This document shows, piece after piece, positions 45,875-58,639 of a stretch of DNA of 64,000 nt. The notes beneath the pieces were generated by a model. The model ran no database searches and was not told where the DNA came from. It saw nothing but the letters and a program-made list of their open reading frames with translations. Within the stretch, counting starts at the first letter, position 1. The number at the start of each line of letters is the position of its first letter. The DNA is from Plecoglossus altivelis (taxonomy: Eukaryota; Chordata; Actinopteri; Osmeriformes; Plecoglossidae), in assembly GCA_036571765.1 (NCBI GenBank), contig BROE01000014.1, forward strand, positions 4,017,440-4,081,439, read 5' to 3'. A program made the position numbers and the translations under genes.

Positions 45875-47110
45875 TTGTATTTCTTCTTCATCAAAACACA
45901 AAGTGCTCCAAACATCACTGCAATGCCAAGCCCAACAGTGACAGGAACAACAATGTGCCAGAAGTTCTCCTTACCTGTGAATACAAGATGCTTGCTTTCA
46001 CTCAAGCGCAAACTCAAACATCAACGCTTCACATGGAAGTACAAGATGGAGGTGGAGAGAGCCAGGAAGAAAGAGGTAGATGAACACAGATTTACGTTTC
46101 ACGAAGATCTGGAACGTATCCAAAGACGTTTTCCCTCCGTGGAACGTTGCTGTGCAGCTGATCTATGAGTGATCATCCTTTTCTTGGGGAACAAGTGTCA
46201 GGGTAGAAAGGGTTTCCCATCGGCCTAAGTCATAGTTCCTGTGGTGGGCAACGATACTCACTCCGGAAGCGTAGCTCAAGGTGAGAGAGGGTCAATCAGA
46301 GGGACAGGTATGCATGACAGAGCAGGTGATGGTGAAAGGCGCACCCTCCGTGGCTGCAAGGTCGGTTTTATTGGAGACCACAACGAAAAATAAGATTAGT
46401 CATGGAGAGTTGTAGATTTGCTGTCACTTATGACTGTTCATAATTCATTACTTTATCTATCATGCATGTGTGCAGGTATTGTTTTGTGTGTGTGTTTTTG
46501 ACTACACTGCTTTTAGCACATACAGAGCATTGCTATCCGGACACGTTGATTGACATAGGAAAATGTATCATATGTAGGAATCTTAATTCTGAAACAGAAT
46601 GGTCCGTTGTCATGGTCCTTCATGTGATCCATCATCAGGGTGCAGTTGCCATTTGCCAAACTTCCCAGTAGTTTTATGTGACCTTTAAAGTTGTCTAAAA
46701 CCCTCAGACTATCCTCATGGTAAGATATTTTCCGTCTTCTTTCCTTCCTTGTGCTAGATTCCAGATAGTCTAGAGCTAGGTAGATTGGCGCCAGTGTATT
46801 TGAAAAAGCATGGCACCACCACACAGGATGAGACCAAGGCGGTCATGTCTTTGACAACAATCACAGTCCATTCGTCTGAGAACACAGGCTGGCTAAGGAC
46901 AACAGGAGAGAGTAATGGTGCATGGAGTAACATATTTGTAAATCATTTTCAAAAATATACATTAAAACATTTGGAAATTCATTTAGATGTGATCAGTTCA
47001 TGTCATTATCTACACTTGAAAGTTGTTGAATGGAATTCAAGAAAAATAAATTTAGTTTTACCTCCGATACCCAGCCAAATCCAGATCAGAGTTTGATCAT
47101 TTTGGTCCAT
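45875..47110 (-). pseudogene. Siglec/CD22-like receptor pseudogene, inverted
   Basis: The - strand carries the parts of an Ig-type receptor in order: a signal-peptide exon (47110-47062, ends phase 1 like the intact genes), a V-set exon (about 46892-46524: DEWTVIVVKDMTALVSSCVV, then LANGNCTLMMDHMKDHDNGP and FCFRIKI with the Siglec-type Arg), a C2 exon (about 46350-46070: APFTITCSVMHTCPSD, ISCTATFHGGKTS) and a transmembrane exon (45974-45875: WHIVVPVTVGLGIAVMFGAL, then KKKYK). Breaks: the V-set frame does not join the signal exon in phase; a TAG stands where Trp is expected after LSGI, with a frameshift after it; and a TGA follows CPSD. It belongs to the same family as the two intact genes but a different subfamily, and lies in the opposite orientation. 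Confidence 0.82.
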
Positions 47111-47995
47111 GTCAGTGCTAGATTAACAACACTATTAACACAGGTAAAATAAATGTCAAAAATAAAATGTCAGAAATAAAATCATAATATTTTGAAAGTG
47201 CAATATGATATGCTTGACTCACAAACATTCAGACACATGTAGGCGAAACACAGTAGGGGAAAATGACAGACGAATATGTGATCAATTCATGCAATACATA
47301 TCAATAAAACCACAGAATAAAAACAGATAGAAAAGAATAAAACACACAAACAACAAAAGTTAGAAAGAAATTCATAATAAATTCGTCATTACTGTAAACC
47401 CAATTCCAATATCCTTAAAGCTGAACTTTGAAGAGTGAGTAAGGAATGATCTTGTACCTGAGCAAGGCTGTCCTCTCTGCTTTGATGTCTGGAGAAAATG
47501 ATTCTGGGGTGACTGGGACCTACATTGGCTTTTGTACTGTGAAGCATCATGTCTAGCGACACTCGAATGTGGGTCATATTTTGACATCTAGAGACTAGGG
47601 GTAAATAACTTATCTATATTGTCCAAATACCAATTGACCATCTTAGTTTCCCCCAATCACATCTGCACCCTGAGATATGTGCAATGCAGAATTCAGCTTT
47701 TATCATAATTCACTTTTGAACAGTTTTCTCACGTGTCGATGCTCCTTAAAAATCATCCTTTGAACTAACTCGTTTACATGAAGTAGCACCAGTGCAAAAT
47801 ATCGTTTTGTAGTGTTTGCACACAGTACCAAAAATCTTGTTTTTCGATGTAGGCTATAAATGGGTCTTTCACACAATGTTGTAGTGGAATATCAACCTGA
47901 CAGAAAATTCATCAATCTGTGGTGATTTATGATGCTTTGTTTAATACATTTAAAAGTCCACCTCCTCTCATTAATCAGGTTTAGCACGAACAGAA
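47111..47995. other. Intergenic DNA upstream of the Siglec tandem array
   Basis: No exon is supported. Positions about 47693-47810 closely match about 59538-59650 on the far side of the array (catcaattcacttttgaac-like, cacgtgtcgatgctcctta, tagcaccag), in the same orientation. Confidence 0.5.
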
Positions 47996-48243
47996 ACTCT
48001 TTGCGATGTAATTGTCTAATTAAGGAATAAGAAGTAATAATAATAAGTATGCAGAATAACAGTAGTGTCTATGCTTTGAGCAAACACACTAATGATGCTA
48101 TCATTAATAGACATGTCAAAGAATGGCTTCCTGTTTCTTATTTCCTGTGAAGAGTTTCATTTGTAGGAGTTCTATATTTATATGTGTCTGCAAAATATCA
48201 CGTGAACCTTCCTCATTATAATTTCAGCATTTCATAGCATATC

Positions 48244-48395
48244 CATCCATCCATCCATTGTCTACTGCTAATCCCTGAAGGGATTGCAGTGCCGATTGTT
48301 CCCATTTTTTGGGTCACAGGTGACTGGAGCTTAACCCAGTAGCTTTCGGGCCATAGGCGGGTTACACCCTGGACTGGGGCCAGCACGTTGCAGGG
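48244..48395 (-). mobile_element. 5'-truncated SINE tail with target-site duplication
   Basis: The sequence reads on the - strand as the tail half of the element at 37460-37905, ending in (ATGG)n. It is flanked by perfect 13-bp direct repeats ttcatagcatatc at 48231-48243 and 48396-48408. The corresponding place in unit B (54482-54494) has a single ttcatagcatatc with no insert, which is the empty site. Confidence 0.93.
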
Positions 48396-48524
48396 TTCAT
48401 AGCATATCTTTAAGGTCATTTAAGTCTACTTGATTGTGACAAGCAAAAGTAGCACTGAAAAAAACGTGTGACATCCTGCCTAAGCTAGGTGCTTGCTGTC
48501 TCTGGTGAAGACACATGTATTGGT

Positions 48525-48730
48525 ATTTATCAGGGGCGTAGCTGGACATGAAGCTTTACTGGGACACACGCCCATTTTCATAACCTATCACAGTTTTTTT
48601 TCTTCCAAGTTTGCTGCATGCAAAAACTGTGCCACATAATACACTATAGAGACCTCTCAAGCTTAACCTACTATACGTACAGTCCAGAGACATAAGTCTG
48701 ACATCAACTTGGTTAGGACAAGAAGAAGGA
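48525..48730. repeat. Dispersed repeat upstream of Siglec gene A
   Basis: It matches about 54600-54815 closely (part of the duplication) and 30-240 more distantly. It lies immediately before the first exon, so it may provide part of the 5' UTR or promoter. Confidence 0.55.
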
Positions 48731-48795
48731 TCAAATAAAGACTGCCGATGAAATCAGAATAAACATTTCTCTGCAGAGCCTGACACTTGAAGGAT

Positions 48796-51700
48796 ATGGA
48801 CAATCACAGGAGTCTGTGTCATTTCCTTGGCATTTCTTTGTTCTTTGGAGGTACAGTAAAATAAGAACCAACTTGTGATTTCATTTCTTGTTGCGTTATG
48901 GTACAATGTTGGATGAAACAGATCATTTTTAAAACGTCTTTTGAAATTACGAAATAGAAATTTCATCATGAATATCCAACAGACTATCTTCCCAAAACCT
49001 TTTTTTCTGTGCATTCTAATTTCTTTACCAACCAAGCTGATTTAGCTTTGTATGACCTTTATGACACTTTTCAGCGACGCAAACCTCAGCCTCTTCCTGG
49101 ACCGCTGCGGTTCCCAGTCAAGTCTCCGCCCTGTTGGGCTCCTGTGTGGTGGTCCCCTGCTCCTTCAACTACCCAGAACCACAGAAGAAGTCTTCTGGAT
49201 TCACCGGGAGTTGGCTGAAAGAAGATCTTCAAAAAATTTACCATCCAGACATGTCTTCAGTGTTACAGGACTACAAGGACCGCACACAATTAGTTGGAGA
49301 CCTCGAGGTTAAGAACTGCTCTCTGAGGATTGATACCCTTCATCAAAGTGATGTGGGACCCTTTCATTTTAGGATTGAAATAAAAGGCTACAATAGCTAC
49401 TCGTTTCTCCAAAACGCAGTTTCTATCGATATCAAAAGTAAGTTCTAACAATTACATATGTATAGAGACTTCAATAAATATAGTTTCAAATATAGTTGTT
49501 GAAAAAACGTGTTACATAAATAATATGATAATATCATTCAATAATAATACAAAGAACACAATTATAATACAATGTAAAATAAATCACCCCCATAAAACAG
49601 AAAATGTAAAAGAAGTAATGATATATATTAAAACCCCTGTGATAATGTTTCTATCTCTTTTTTTTCTTTTTTAATACAGCGTCGCCAGAGCCCCCCAGTC
49701 TGTCAGTGAGTGAAGAAGTGAGGGTAGGTGAGCTGTTCACTGCTTCCTGCTCTGTGTCTCACTCCTGCCCCACCGACCCCCCTGTCCTGACCTGGAGCCA
49801 CTTAGCAATACCCACTGTCCAATCACAGCAGCTTCCCAAAGGCCAGTGGGAAGTGACATCATCCTTGACCTTTACCCCCACGGTGGCTGACCACAACATG
49901 TCTCTCAGTTGCACAGCTGCCTACAGGGGAGGGGAAACAGCAGAGAGCTGCCACACTCTTAATGTCAAATGTAAGTGTATCAAGTTCAAAACCAGTCATG
50001 TACATTAAAACTGATGTATGTGAGAAAATCAAATATACAATATGCAACAGCATGAGTAGAATACTTAACCCCACTGAGTAGTAGCTTAAAACATCCAGCA
50101 AGTTGTTGTAACAGTATATTCATCTTCCTTCAACATAAAATATGGACTTTCTTTTTGGAATAATTTTTTTGAGCAACATTTAACTTTGTGTATCAAGTTC
50201 CAAGGTCCAAGGCATGGCTTTCACTCTAAATCCAGTGACGGGTGCACATGCATACTTGACCAAACGTATAAGAGACTTACTACCACGTCAGTACCTGTTT
50301 TTGTGTTGCTCTGCAGACTCCCCACAGGATGTGAAGGTGGAGAGGGAGTCCACATTGAAGGAAGGAATGTCTGTTGAGCTGAGCTGTTCCAGTGACGGTA
50401 ACCCAGTGGCCCACAGCTACCAGTGGCATAGCTCCAGTGGGGCTCTGCTGTTCCAGGGACAAACCTACAAGCTGGAGAATGTTTCCAGACACACCGATGC
50501 CCTCTACTGCACCGCCATCAACACAGAGGGACAAGGACGCTCCAGTGAAGTGAAACTCAACGTGATCTGTTTGTACAGCGGATTGTTGTTTTACACTATA
50601 GCTTCTCAAGGCCCTGTTGAATAAATGCTGGCTGTCTATTCATTAACATTCAGTATGTGGTTGTGTTTTGTTTGTTTTTCCTAGATCCTCCTGAGATTAA
50701 AGCAGGCTCTGGCTGCTTCTCTAACATCTCCACGGTAACCTGCCTGTGCATCGTGGAGTCTTTCCCTCTTAGTGATGTACGGTGGTCTGTCCCAGATGGA
50801 GTTCTGTCAAACCCCAAGGTACACAGGGACAGATCGGTGATCATCGCCACCTTGCAAGGCAGTCTTGGCTTTGCAGACCACACCCTCTGCCATGCTAACA
50901 ACAGTGAGGGAAACACCACCCAGGCCTTCAAGTTGCCCAAAGAAGGTACAGTGAAAGAAGCCACACTATACTCAACAACCCACACTTTTACACTGTGTAA
51001 ATAGTATCAAACGTCAGAGACAACCACTCATTAAAAACAGTAAGAAACTACAATGTGGTTTGTGGTCTAATCTTTGAACAGCCACAACATGGACGGTGAA
51101 CGTTTCTGTAGCCGTATCAGCATTTTTGGTGCCGATCTTATTCATGTCAGCATGGAGGTTAACCAGGAAGTGGTGAGTGAAGTGTGTTGAAGGGGTTTGG
51201 ATTTTCTATAGTTTGTATTTTCCTAGTTCTTATTTTTCCTTCTGCCATTTTTAATCACGTTCTTCTATTCTTAAGTCGGAAGAGGCATGATGTTCAATTT
51301 GCAACCACAAAACAGGACACTGCTGTGGTTATGGCCAAAGCCACAGTCTCACATGACTCTACAATAATGTAAGTTTACCTCGCTGTGAACACACAGCCTT
51401 TTCAATATCAGTTACTCAACACCCAGTAAATCTCTAGTACTTTGCCCAATTATGTATGATTGTATAGATTCATATTTGTCACGTTGTCACTGAATTCCTC
51501 CATTCTGCCTTCAGACAAGATGTGAAAGACGTCAATGATGAGGATCCTAGTAACCAATATGTTTACAACGATATGGAGGTTTGTACTAATAAGAATGTAA
51601 ATAAGAGTGTTCACTTTACACCTTATACTTTATATTGTATTTTTTACGACCATGTTTATTTATCCTTTTGTTATTGCATGCGCCTATTTCTTTCATTCCT

Positions 51701-51944
51701 GTCCTAAACTGTGTGTTGCAAAAGTGGAATTTCCCCATTGTGGGACAAATGAAGGATCTATTATCTCTTATCTTATCTTAAATGCTGCCTGAGAACAGAC
51801 GTCAAAGTAATAATAAAATACATCTAGAATAATATTACCCAGGGCATGTCGATGTCATTCCCATGGTATCATTTCCTACAGGCCGACGGGAGGTGTGACT
51901 CCTATGAAAGTGTGTTGGGTGAAGATATTTATGCCAACGTGTGA
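48796..51944 (+). CDS. Siglec-like (MAG/CD22-type) Ig receptor, copy A
   Basis: Nine coding exons: 48796-48850, 49075-49437, 49680-49970, 50317-50568, 50685-50945, 51082-51172, 51276-51368, 51515-51578, 51882-51944. Phases agree; 510 residues. Signal peptide (HFLGISLFFG), V-set domain (exon 2), three C2-type domains (exons 3-5), a transmembrane helix (VAVSAFLVPILFMSAW) and a short tail. The V-set carries the Siglec hallmarks: an extra Cys (Cys42) beside Cys47/Cys100, Arg118 in FHFRIEI where Siglecs bind sialic acid, and domain 2 begins CSVSHSC for the interdomain disulfide. Tail tyrosines lie in YVYNDME, SYESVL and DIYANV; YANV fits a Grb2-type YxN site, but no strict ITIM is seen. Probably a sialic-acid-binding immune-cell receptor. 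It has a tandem twin at 55618-58569. Confidence 0.9.
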
Positions 51945-52309
51945 CAACAGCAGAAGCACAGCAACAGCAGCACAAGTTCTCCCTACTTCTCTCACTCCTG
52001 TCCTTCAACACTGATACTATTCACATGTTACACTGTAACTATAAACCTAACGCTCATTCTTCATGGAAACTGACTACTTCAAACAATTTTATCTACGCAA
52101 GCCTTCTGAGGTCCACAATCATCAACTCAGTGTTGAAGACATTGACAGACAGATTGTTGTCTTGGCGTTATGTTATCAAGCCCCTTGCTCATCTCTGTAG
52201 GGAATCTCATCTGTCTTAGAGTTGCGACCCCTGGATGGTCATGTTCCTTGCAAACTTAAGGATGACGTTTGAACGATGTGTGACCACGCTGTCCTATGTG
52301 AAAGCTCCA

Positions 52310-52400
52310 GTAGCTAGGTGAGTTAGTTAGCTCCAGTACCTGGGTTGGCTAGTTAGCTTCAGTACCTGGTTAGCTAGGTTGGCTAGTTAGCTTCAGTAAC
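52310..52400. repeat. Short imperfect tandem repeat (gttagctccagtacctg)
   Basis: About three loose copies of a unit with ggttggctagttagct(t/c)cagtacctg lie downstream of Siglec A. Unit B lacks this region. Confidence 0.6.
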
Positions 52401-52639
52401 TATTTAGCTCGAAGCATTTCACGATGGAGATCAGTACGACAGGGCAGTAGTCATCTAGACAAGTGATGGAAGGTTTCTTTGGTATGAGAATGAAAGTGGC
52501 CTGTTCAAAGCTGGTGGGGACTGCAGAAAGATTTAGGGAGTGGTTGAATATAGACTGGGGTACCAAAGGCCTCTTTAGTGCATAGAAGGTGTCATGTAGG
52601 TCTTATGAAAAATGAGTTAATACCCTGGTTTTCTCCAGA

Positions 52640-53235
52640 ATTGATTAATGTAATGCCTTGTAAGCAGGAGCATCAAAATCTACTTTGAACAAAAATACAG
52701 TGGGTTCAAAACTCTGCTGTGCGTATTTTGACTAGGACAAGAAAAAGAGATCATATAACACCTGTTTTACAGACCTTGCATTGGCTCCCTGTCAAATTTT
52801 GTATGGATTCTTAAATTCTTATGTTAACTTACAAAGCATTAAGTGGACTTGCTCCTCAATACCTTACAGAGCTTTTAATACTTTACATTCCGAAACGTGA
52901 TATTCATTCGGCTGATGCTGGTCTTTTAGTTGTTCCGGTAACACAGTTAAGAGTATTGGGCGATAGGGCATTCTCTTCAGTTGCCCCAAAGTTGTGTAAT
53001 TCTCTGCCATCTGATATTGGAAATATTGCATCCATAAAAATATTTAAATCATCCCTTAAAACTCATTATTTTAGGGAAGCATTTGGGTGAAAAAGTGATT
53101 CTGGTGGTTGTTATGTGATTTATTTCATGTATTTTTGTGCTTATTTTATGAATCTTAACTCTGCTTATGTGAAGCGCTTTCAGAAATGACTTTTAAAAGC
53201 ACTGTACAAAATAAAGTTATTATTATTATTATGTG
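52640..53235 (+). mobile_element. LINE 3' end, 5'-truncated
   Basis: It encodes the last part of a non-LTR retrotransposon protein (PVLQTLHWLPVKF-like segment, LTYKALSGLAPQYLTELLIL, LGDRAFSSVAPKLCNSLPSD, FKSSLKTHYFREAF) and ends with aaataaagttattattatta, a typical LINE tail. A related copy at 58640-59014 lies at the equivalent place in unit B, so the insertion predates the duplication. Its AATAAA (53210-53215) is the first clear signal downstream of Siglec A. Confidence 0.85.
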
Positions 53236-54599
53236 TTCAGTTGGTGAGAAGAGAGGCAGCAGGCTGATCATCACTGCTATTCCTCCCTTTATAATCTGTG
53301 ATGTGTTGGAGGCCATGCCATGTGCGTCAGGGGTCAGATTATAGGCAGTTGGATTCAAGCTTCTTCCTGTTGTATTTTCTTCGGTTAGGTTATATCTTCC
53401 TCAAGGGCCTGGGGTCACCAGTTCAGTGGTCTACCTATTCTGTTCCAGTTTTCAATAAGATCATTATTGACAGTGTGGGTTTCCTCAGAATGCCGCAGAG
53501 CAAATTTCTTGCTTCTTTTTCTTTGGTGTCAGTGGGGCAACAGAACCTAGGGATGACCATTTTCTGATTGTTACTTTTAATTAATACTTATTATAAGAAC
53601 AACAACAGCATCACAGCAAAGTCTGACATACTTAAAATATTTTATATAAATGCTTTTATTAACATGTGTCAACATATTATGTCACGGTCATACATTTCAT
53701 TCTATTATTCATAAACATATCCAAAAGTGTCTTCCTGTGTATTCTTTCCTGTAAAGAGTTTAGTTTCATTTGGTGAAGTTTACATTTATAGGTGTCTAGA
53801 AAAGATCACATGAACCTTCCCCATGACACTGTAGTAAATAATTACTGAGACTTAGTGATTATGCATCAGCATACCTTTGTCTAAACACGTGTTCAGAAAA
53901 TATCAAGCTTTGCTTTGATATAAATTGTGAGGTATCTTTACTTTGACACTGTGCTCAGAGGAGGTTATATGAGGTCTATTTTGTCATCTGAACACTCCTA
54001 TATTGGTCCATCTCACTCTCCAAACCCACCTTATTCAATTTGAATAAAAGCCATCCGTCTCTAACATATTTTTATAATTATTGTCATTACAATTGATTGT
54101 AATAATTTCTCACATTTTTGTTTCTTGTTTCTATTCACTTAATACTTGACTATAACAAAGACTGCTGATAGCTTTGCCATGATTCAAAGAGCTATGTGGT
54201 TATGAATAAACACTAAGACATAAGCTATGATGTGATTTGATGACAAAAGCTCTTTGCGATGTAATTGTCTAATTAAGGAATAATAATAATAAGTATGCAG
54301 AATAACAGTAGTGTCTATGCTTTGAGCAAACACACTAATAATGCTATCATTAATAGACATGTCAAAGAATGGCTTCCTGTTTCTTATTTCCTGTGAAGAG
54401 TTTCATTTCATTTGTAGGAGTTCTATATTTATATGAGGCTGCAAAATATCACGTGAACCTTACTTATTATACTTTCAGTATTTCATAGCATATCTTTAAG
54501 GTCATTTAAGTCTACTTGAGTGTGACAAGCAAAAGTAGCACTGAAAAAAACGTGTGACATCCTGCCTAAGCTAGGTGCTTGCTGTCTCTGGTGAAGACA

Positions 54600-54815
54600 C
54601 ATGTATTGGTATTTATCAGGGGCGTAGCTGGACATGAAGCTCTACTGGGACACACGCCCATGCTCATAGCCTGTCACAGTTTTTTTCTTCCAAGTTTGCT
54701 GCATGCATAAACTGTGCCACATAATACACTATAGAGACCTCTCAAGCTTAACCTACTATACGTACAGTCCAGAGACATAAGTCTGACATCAACTTGGTTA
54801 GGACAAGAAGAAGGA
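54600..54815. repeat. Dispersed repeat upstream of Siglec gene B
   Basis: Close match of 48525-48730 and distant match of 30-240. Its end (agaagaaggat followed by aaataaagactgcc) is repeated again at about 55543-55570, directly before exon 1. Confidence 0.6.
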
Positions 54816-55617
54816 TTAAATAAAGACTGCCATTGCAATCAAAATAAACATCGTAAAACTTATTTTATGTATTTTTACGCTTATTTTATGAATCTTAACT
54901 CTGCTTATGTGAAGCTTATGCTTATGCTAGACTCATGTCTGTTCTATATTTGAGTCAAACTATGATGATCGGTAGGCCTATTTCTAGGGTGATCCTGAAG
55001 GCACAGATTAAAAATAAACAATGTTAGCAAGGCAAAACACTCGCAAAAGTCCAAAAGGTATTTCAACTTGCGCGGTCGAGAATAGGCACCGAAGTAGACG
55101 GAGCAACAATCTGATGAGTGACTGAAACAGAAAAATCTTTTTTCCATGTATCTTTAAGTTAGGAGAAAGTGCTGAGCTAACAAAAAGCTTTTTTCTTGTA
55201 TTGCTATGTTCTTTTCTTGTCTTCTGTGTTTCTAGTATTATCATCAGGAAAGATCCTGGTTCTCTCACTGAAAACCTTGCAGAGGAATGTCAAAATCCAA
55301 ACAATAGTTTCGTTTCGCAATTAGAAGTGTGCGCTGGATAGATGTGGACATGTTCCAGTCTCATGAATGTCAAGTCTCAGAAGGCATTGAAATGATATAC
55401 ATGTTAGCAAGTTTGTGGTGAAGTGAAATTCAATTCTTGGCTAAAATACATCAAAATTCTGTTAACAATCCATTTAGCCAATTAAATATTTTGGCAATTT
55501 AACAGATTCCACTTTCGTTTATCAAGAAAGGGAACTGAGACAAGAAGAAGGATCAAATAAAGACTGCCAATGCAATCAGAATAAACTTTTCTCTGCAGAG
55601 CCTGACACTTGAAGGAT

Positions 55618-58569
55618 ATGGACAATCACAGGAGTCTGTGTCATTTCCTTGGCATTTCTTTGTTCTTTGGAGGTACAGTAAAATAAGAACCAACTTGTGA
55701 TTTCATTTCTTGTTGCGTTATGGTACAATGTTGGATGAAACAGATCATTTTTAAAACCTCTTTTGAAATTACGAAATATACATTTTATCATGAATATCCA
55801 ACAGACTATCTTCCCAAAACCTTTTTTCTGTGCATTCTAATTTCTTTACCAACCAAGCTGATTTAGCTTTGTATGACCTTTATGACACTTTTCAGCGTCG
55901 CAAACCTCAGCCTCTTCCTGGACCGCTGCGGTTCCCAGTCAAGTCTCTGCCCTGTTGGGCTCCTGTGTGGTGGTCCCCTGCTCCTTCAACTACCCAGAAC
56001 CACAGAAGAAGTCTTCTGGATTCACCGGGATTTGGCTCAAAGAAAACCTTCAGAAGATCTACCATCCAGACAGGTCTTCAGTGTTGCAGGACTACAAGGA
56101 CCGCACACAATTAGTTGGAGACCTCGAGGTTAAGAACTGCTCTCTGAGGGTGGATACCCTTCATCAAAGTGATGTGGGACCCTTTCATTTTAGGATTGAA
56201 ATAAAAGACTACGACAACTACTCGTTTCTCCAAAATAAAGTTTCTATCAATATCAAAAGTAAGTTTTAACAATTACACGTATATAGAGACTTCAATAAAT
56301 ATAGATTCAAGTATAGTAGTTGAAAAATCGTGTTGCATCAAAAATATGATAATATCATTCAATATTAATACAAAGAACACAATTATAATACAATGTAAAA
56401 TAAATCACCCCCATAAAACAGAAAATGTAAAAGAAGTAATGATATATATTAAAACCCCTGTGATAATGTTTCTATCTCTTTTTGTGTTTTTTTTCATACA
56501 GCGTTGCCAGAGCCCCCCAGTCTGTCAGTGAGTGAAGAAGTGAGGGTAGGTGAGCTGTTCACTGCTTCCTGCTCTGTGTCTCACTCCTGCCCCACCGACC
56601 CCCCTGTCCTGACCTGGAGCCACTTAGCAATACCCACTGTCCAATCACAGCAGCTTCCCAAAGGCCAGTGGGAAGTGACATCATCCTTGACCTTTACCCC
56701 CACGGTGGCTGACCACAACATGCCTCTCAGTTGCACAGCTGCCTACAGGGGAGGGAAAACAGCAAAGAGCTCCCACACTCTTAATGTCAAATGTAAGTGG
56801 ATCAGGTTCAAAACCAGTCATGTACATTACGGCTGATGTATGTGAGAAAATAAAGTGTACAATATGCAACGGCATGAGTAGAATACTTAACCCCACTGAG
56901 TAGTAGCTTAAAAACATCCAGCAAGTTGTTGTAACAGGATATTTATCTTCCTTCAACATAAAATATGGACTTACTTTTTGGAATCATTTACTTAAGCAAC
57001 ATTTAACTTTGTATATCAAGTTCCAAGGTCCAAGGCATGGCTTTCACTCTAGATCCAGTGACGGGTGCACATGCATACTTGACCAAACGTATAAGAGACT
57101 TACTACCAAGTCAGTACCTGTCTTTGTGTTGCTCTGCAGACTCCCCACAGGATGTGAAGGTGGAGAGGGAGTCCACATTGAAGGAAGGAATGTCTGTTGA
57201 GCTGAGCTGTTCCAGTGACGGTAACCCAGTGGCCCACAGCTACCAGTGGCATAGCTCCAGTGGGGCTCTGCTGTTCCAGGGACAAACCTACAAGCTGGAG
57301 AATGTTTCCAGACACACCGATGCCCTCTACTGCACCGCCATCAACACAGAGGGACAAGGACGCTCCAGTGAAGTGAAACTCAACGTGATCTGTTTGTACA
57401 GCGGATTGTTGTTTTACACTATAGCTTGTCAAGGCCCTGTTGAATAAATGCTGATTGTCTATTCAATATCATTCAGTATGTGGTTGTGTTTTGTTTGTTT
57501 TTCCTAGATCCTCCTGAGATTAAAGCAGGCTCTGGCTGCTTCTTTAACATCTCCACGGTAACCTGCCTGTGCATCGTGGAGTCTTTCCCTCTTAGTGATG
57601 TACGGTGGTCTGTCCCAGATGGAGTTCTGTCAAACGCCAAGGTAAACGTGCACAGATCGGTGATCATCGCCACCTTGCAAGGCAGTCTTGGCTTTGCAGA
57701 CCACACCCTCTGCCATGCTAACAACAGTGAGGGAAACACCACCCAGGCCTTCAAGCTGCCCAAAGAAGGTACAGTGAAAGAAGCCACACTATACTCAACA
57801 ACCCACACTTTTACACTGTGTAAATAGTATCAAACGTCAGAGACAACCACTCAATAAAAACAGTAAGAAACTACAATGTGGTTTGTGGTCTAATCTTTGA
57901 ACAGCCACAACACGGACGGTGAACGTTTCTGTAGCCGTATCTGCGTTTTTGGTGCCGATCTTATTCATGTCAGCATGGAGGTTTACCAGGAAGTGGTGAG
58001 TGAAGTGTGTTGAAGGGGTTTGGACTCTCTATAGTTAGAATGTTCTTATTTTTCCTTCTGCCATTTTTAATCACATTCTTCTATTCTTAAGTCGGAAGAG
58101 CCATGATGTTCAATTTGCAACCACAAAACAGGACACTGCTGTGGTTATGGCCAAAGCCACAGTGTCAGACGACTCGACAATAATGTAAGTTTACCTCGCT
58201 CTGAACACACAGCCTTTTCAATATCAGTTACACAAACCCCAGTAAATCTGTAGTACTTTGCCCAATTAAGTATGATTGTATAGATTCATATTTGTCATGT
58301 TGTCACTGAATTGCTCCATTCTGCCTTCAGACAAGATGTGAAAGACGTCAACGATGAAGATCCTAGTAACCAATATGTTTACAACAATATGGAGGTTTGT
58401 ACTAAATGCTGCCTGAGAACAGACGTCAAAGTAATAATAAAAATACATCTAGATTAATATTACCCTAGGCATGTCGATGTCATTCCCATGGTATCATTTC
58501 CTACAGGCCGACGGGAGGTGTGACTCGTATGAAAGTGTGTTGGGTGAAGATATTTATGCCAACGTGTGA
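55618..58569 (+). CDS. Siglec-like (MAG/CD22-type) Ig receptor, copy B
   Basis: Nine coding exons: 55618-55672, 55896-56258, 56502-56792, 57140-57391, 57508-57768, 57905-57995, 58092-58184, 58331-58394, 58507-58569. Exon lengths are identical to copy A; 510 residues. The domain order and hallmark Cys/Arg residues are the same. Exon 4 (third Ig domain) and exon 9 encode identical protein. Differences cluster in the V-set: GIWLKENLQK and HPDRSS for GSWLKEDLQK and HPDMSS, and KDYDNYSFLQNKVSINI for KGYNSYSFLQNAVSIDI, next to the conserved Arg. Smaller changes lie in exons 3, 5, 6 and 7. The tail keeps the Tyr motifs (YVYNNME, SYESVL, DIYANV). The gene looks intact. Confidence 0.9.
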
Positions 58570-58639
58570 CAACAGCAGAAGCACAGCAACAGCAGCACAA
58601 GTTCTCCCTACTTCTCTCACTCCTTCTCTCACTTGTATT

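Larger units (their letters stand above)
48000..54232 (+). repeat. Tandem duplication unit A containing Siglec gene A
   Basis: The unit begins at ctctttgcgatgtaattg (48000) and ends at gacataagctatgatgt (54232). The next unit begins with the same ctctttgcgatgtaattg at about 54250. Exons and introns of the Siglec genes are nearly identical between units. Unit A keeps about 710 bp near 53090-53800 that unit B lacks, and has the SINE insertion at 48244-48395 that unit B lacks. Confidence 0.85.

Noticed and set aside
49009..49312. Alternative frames over Siglec exon 2
   Set aside because: Only the frame joining exon 1 in phase gives the Ig V-set cysteines, Trp and Arg.
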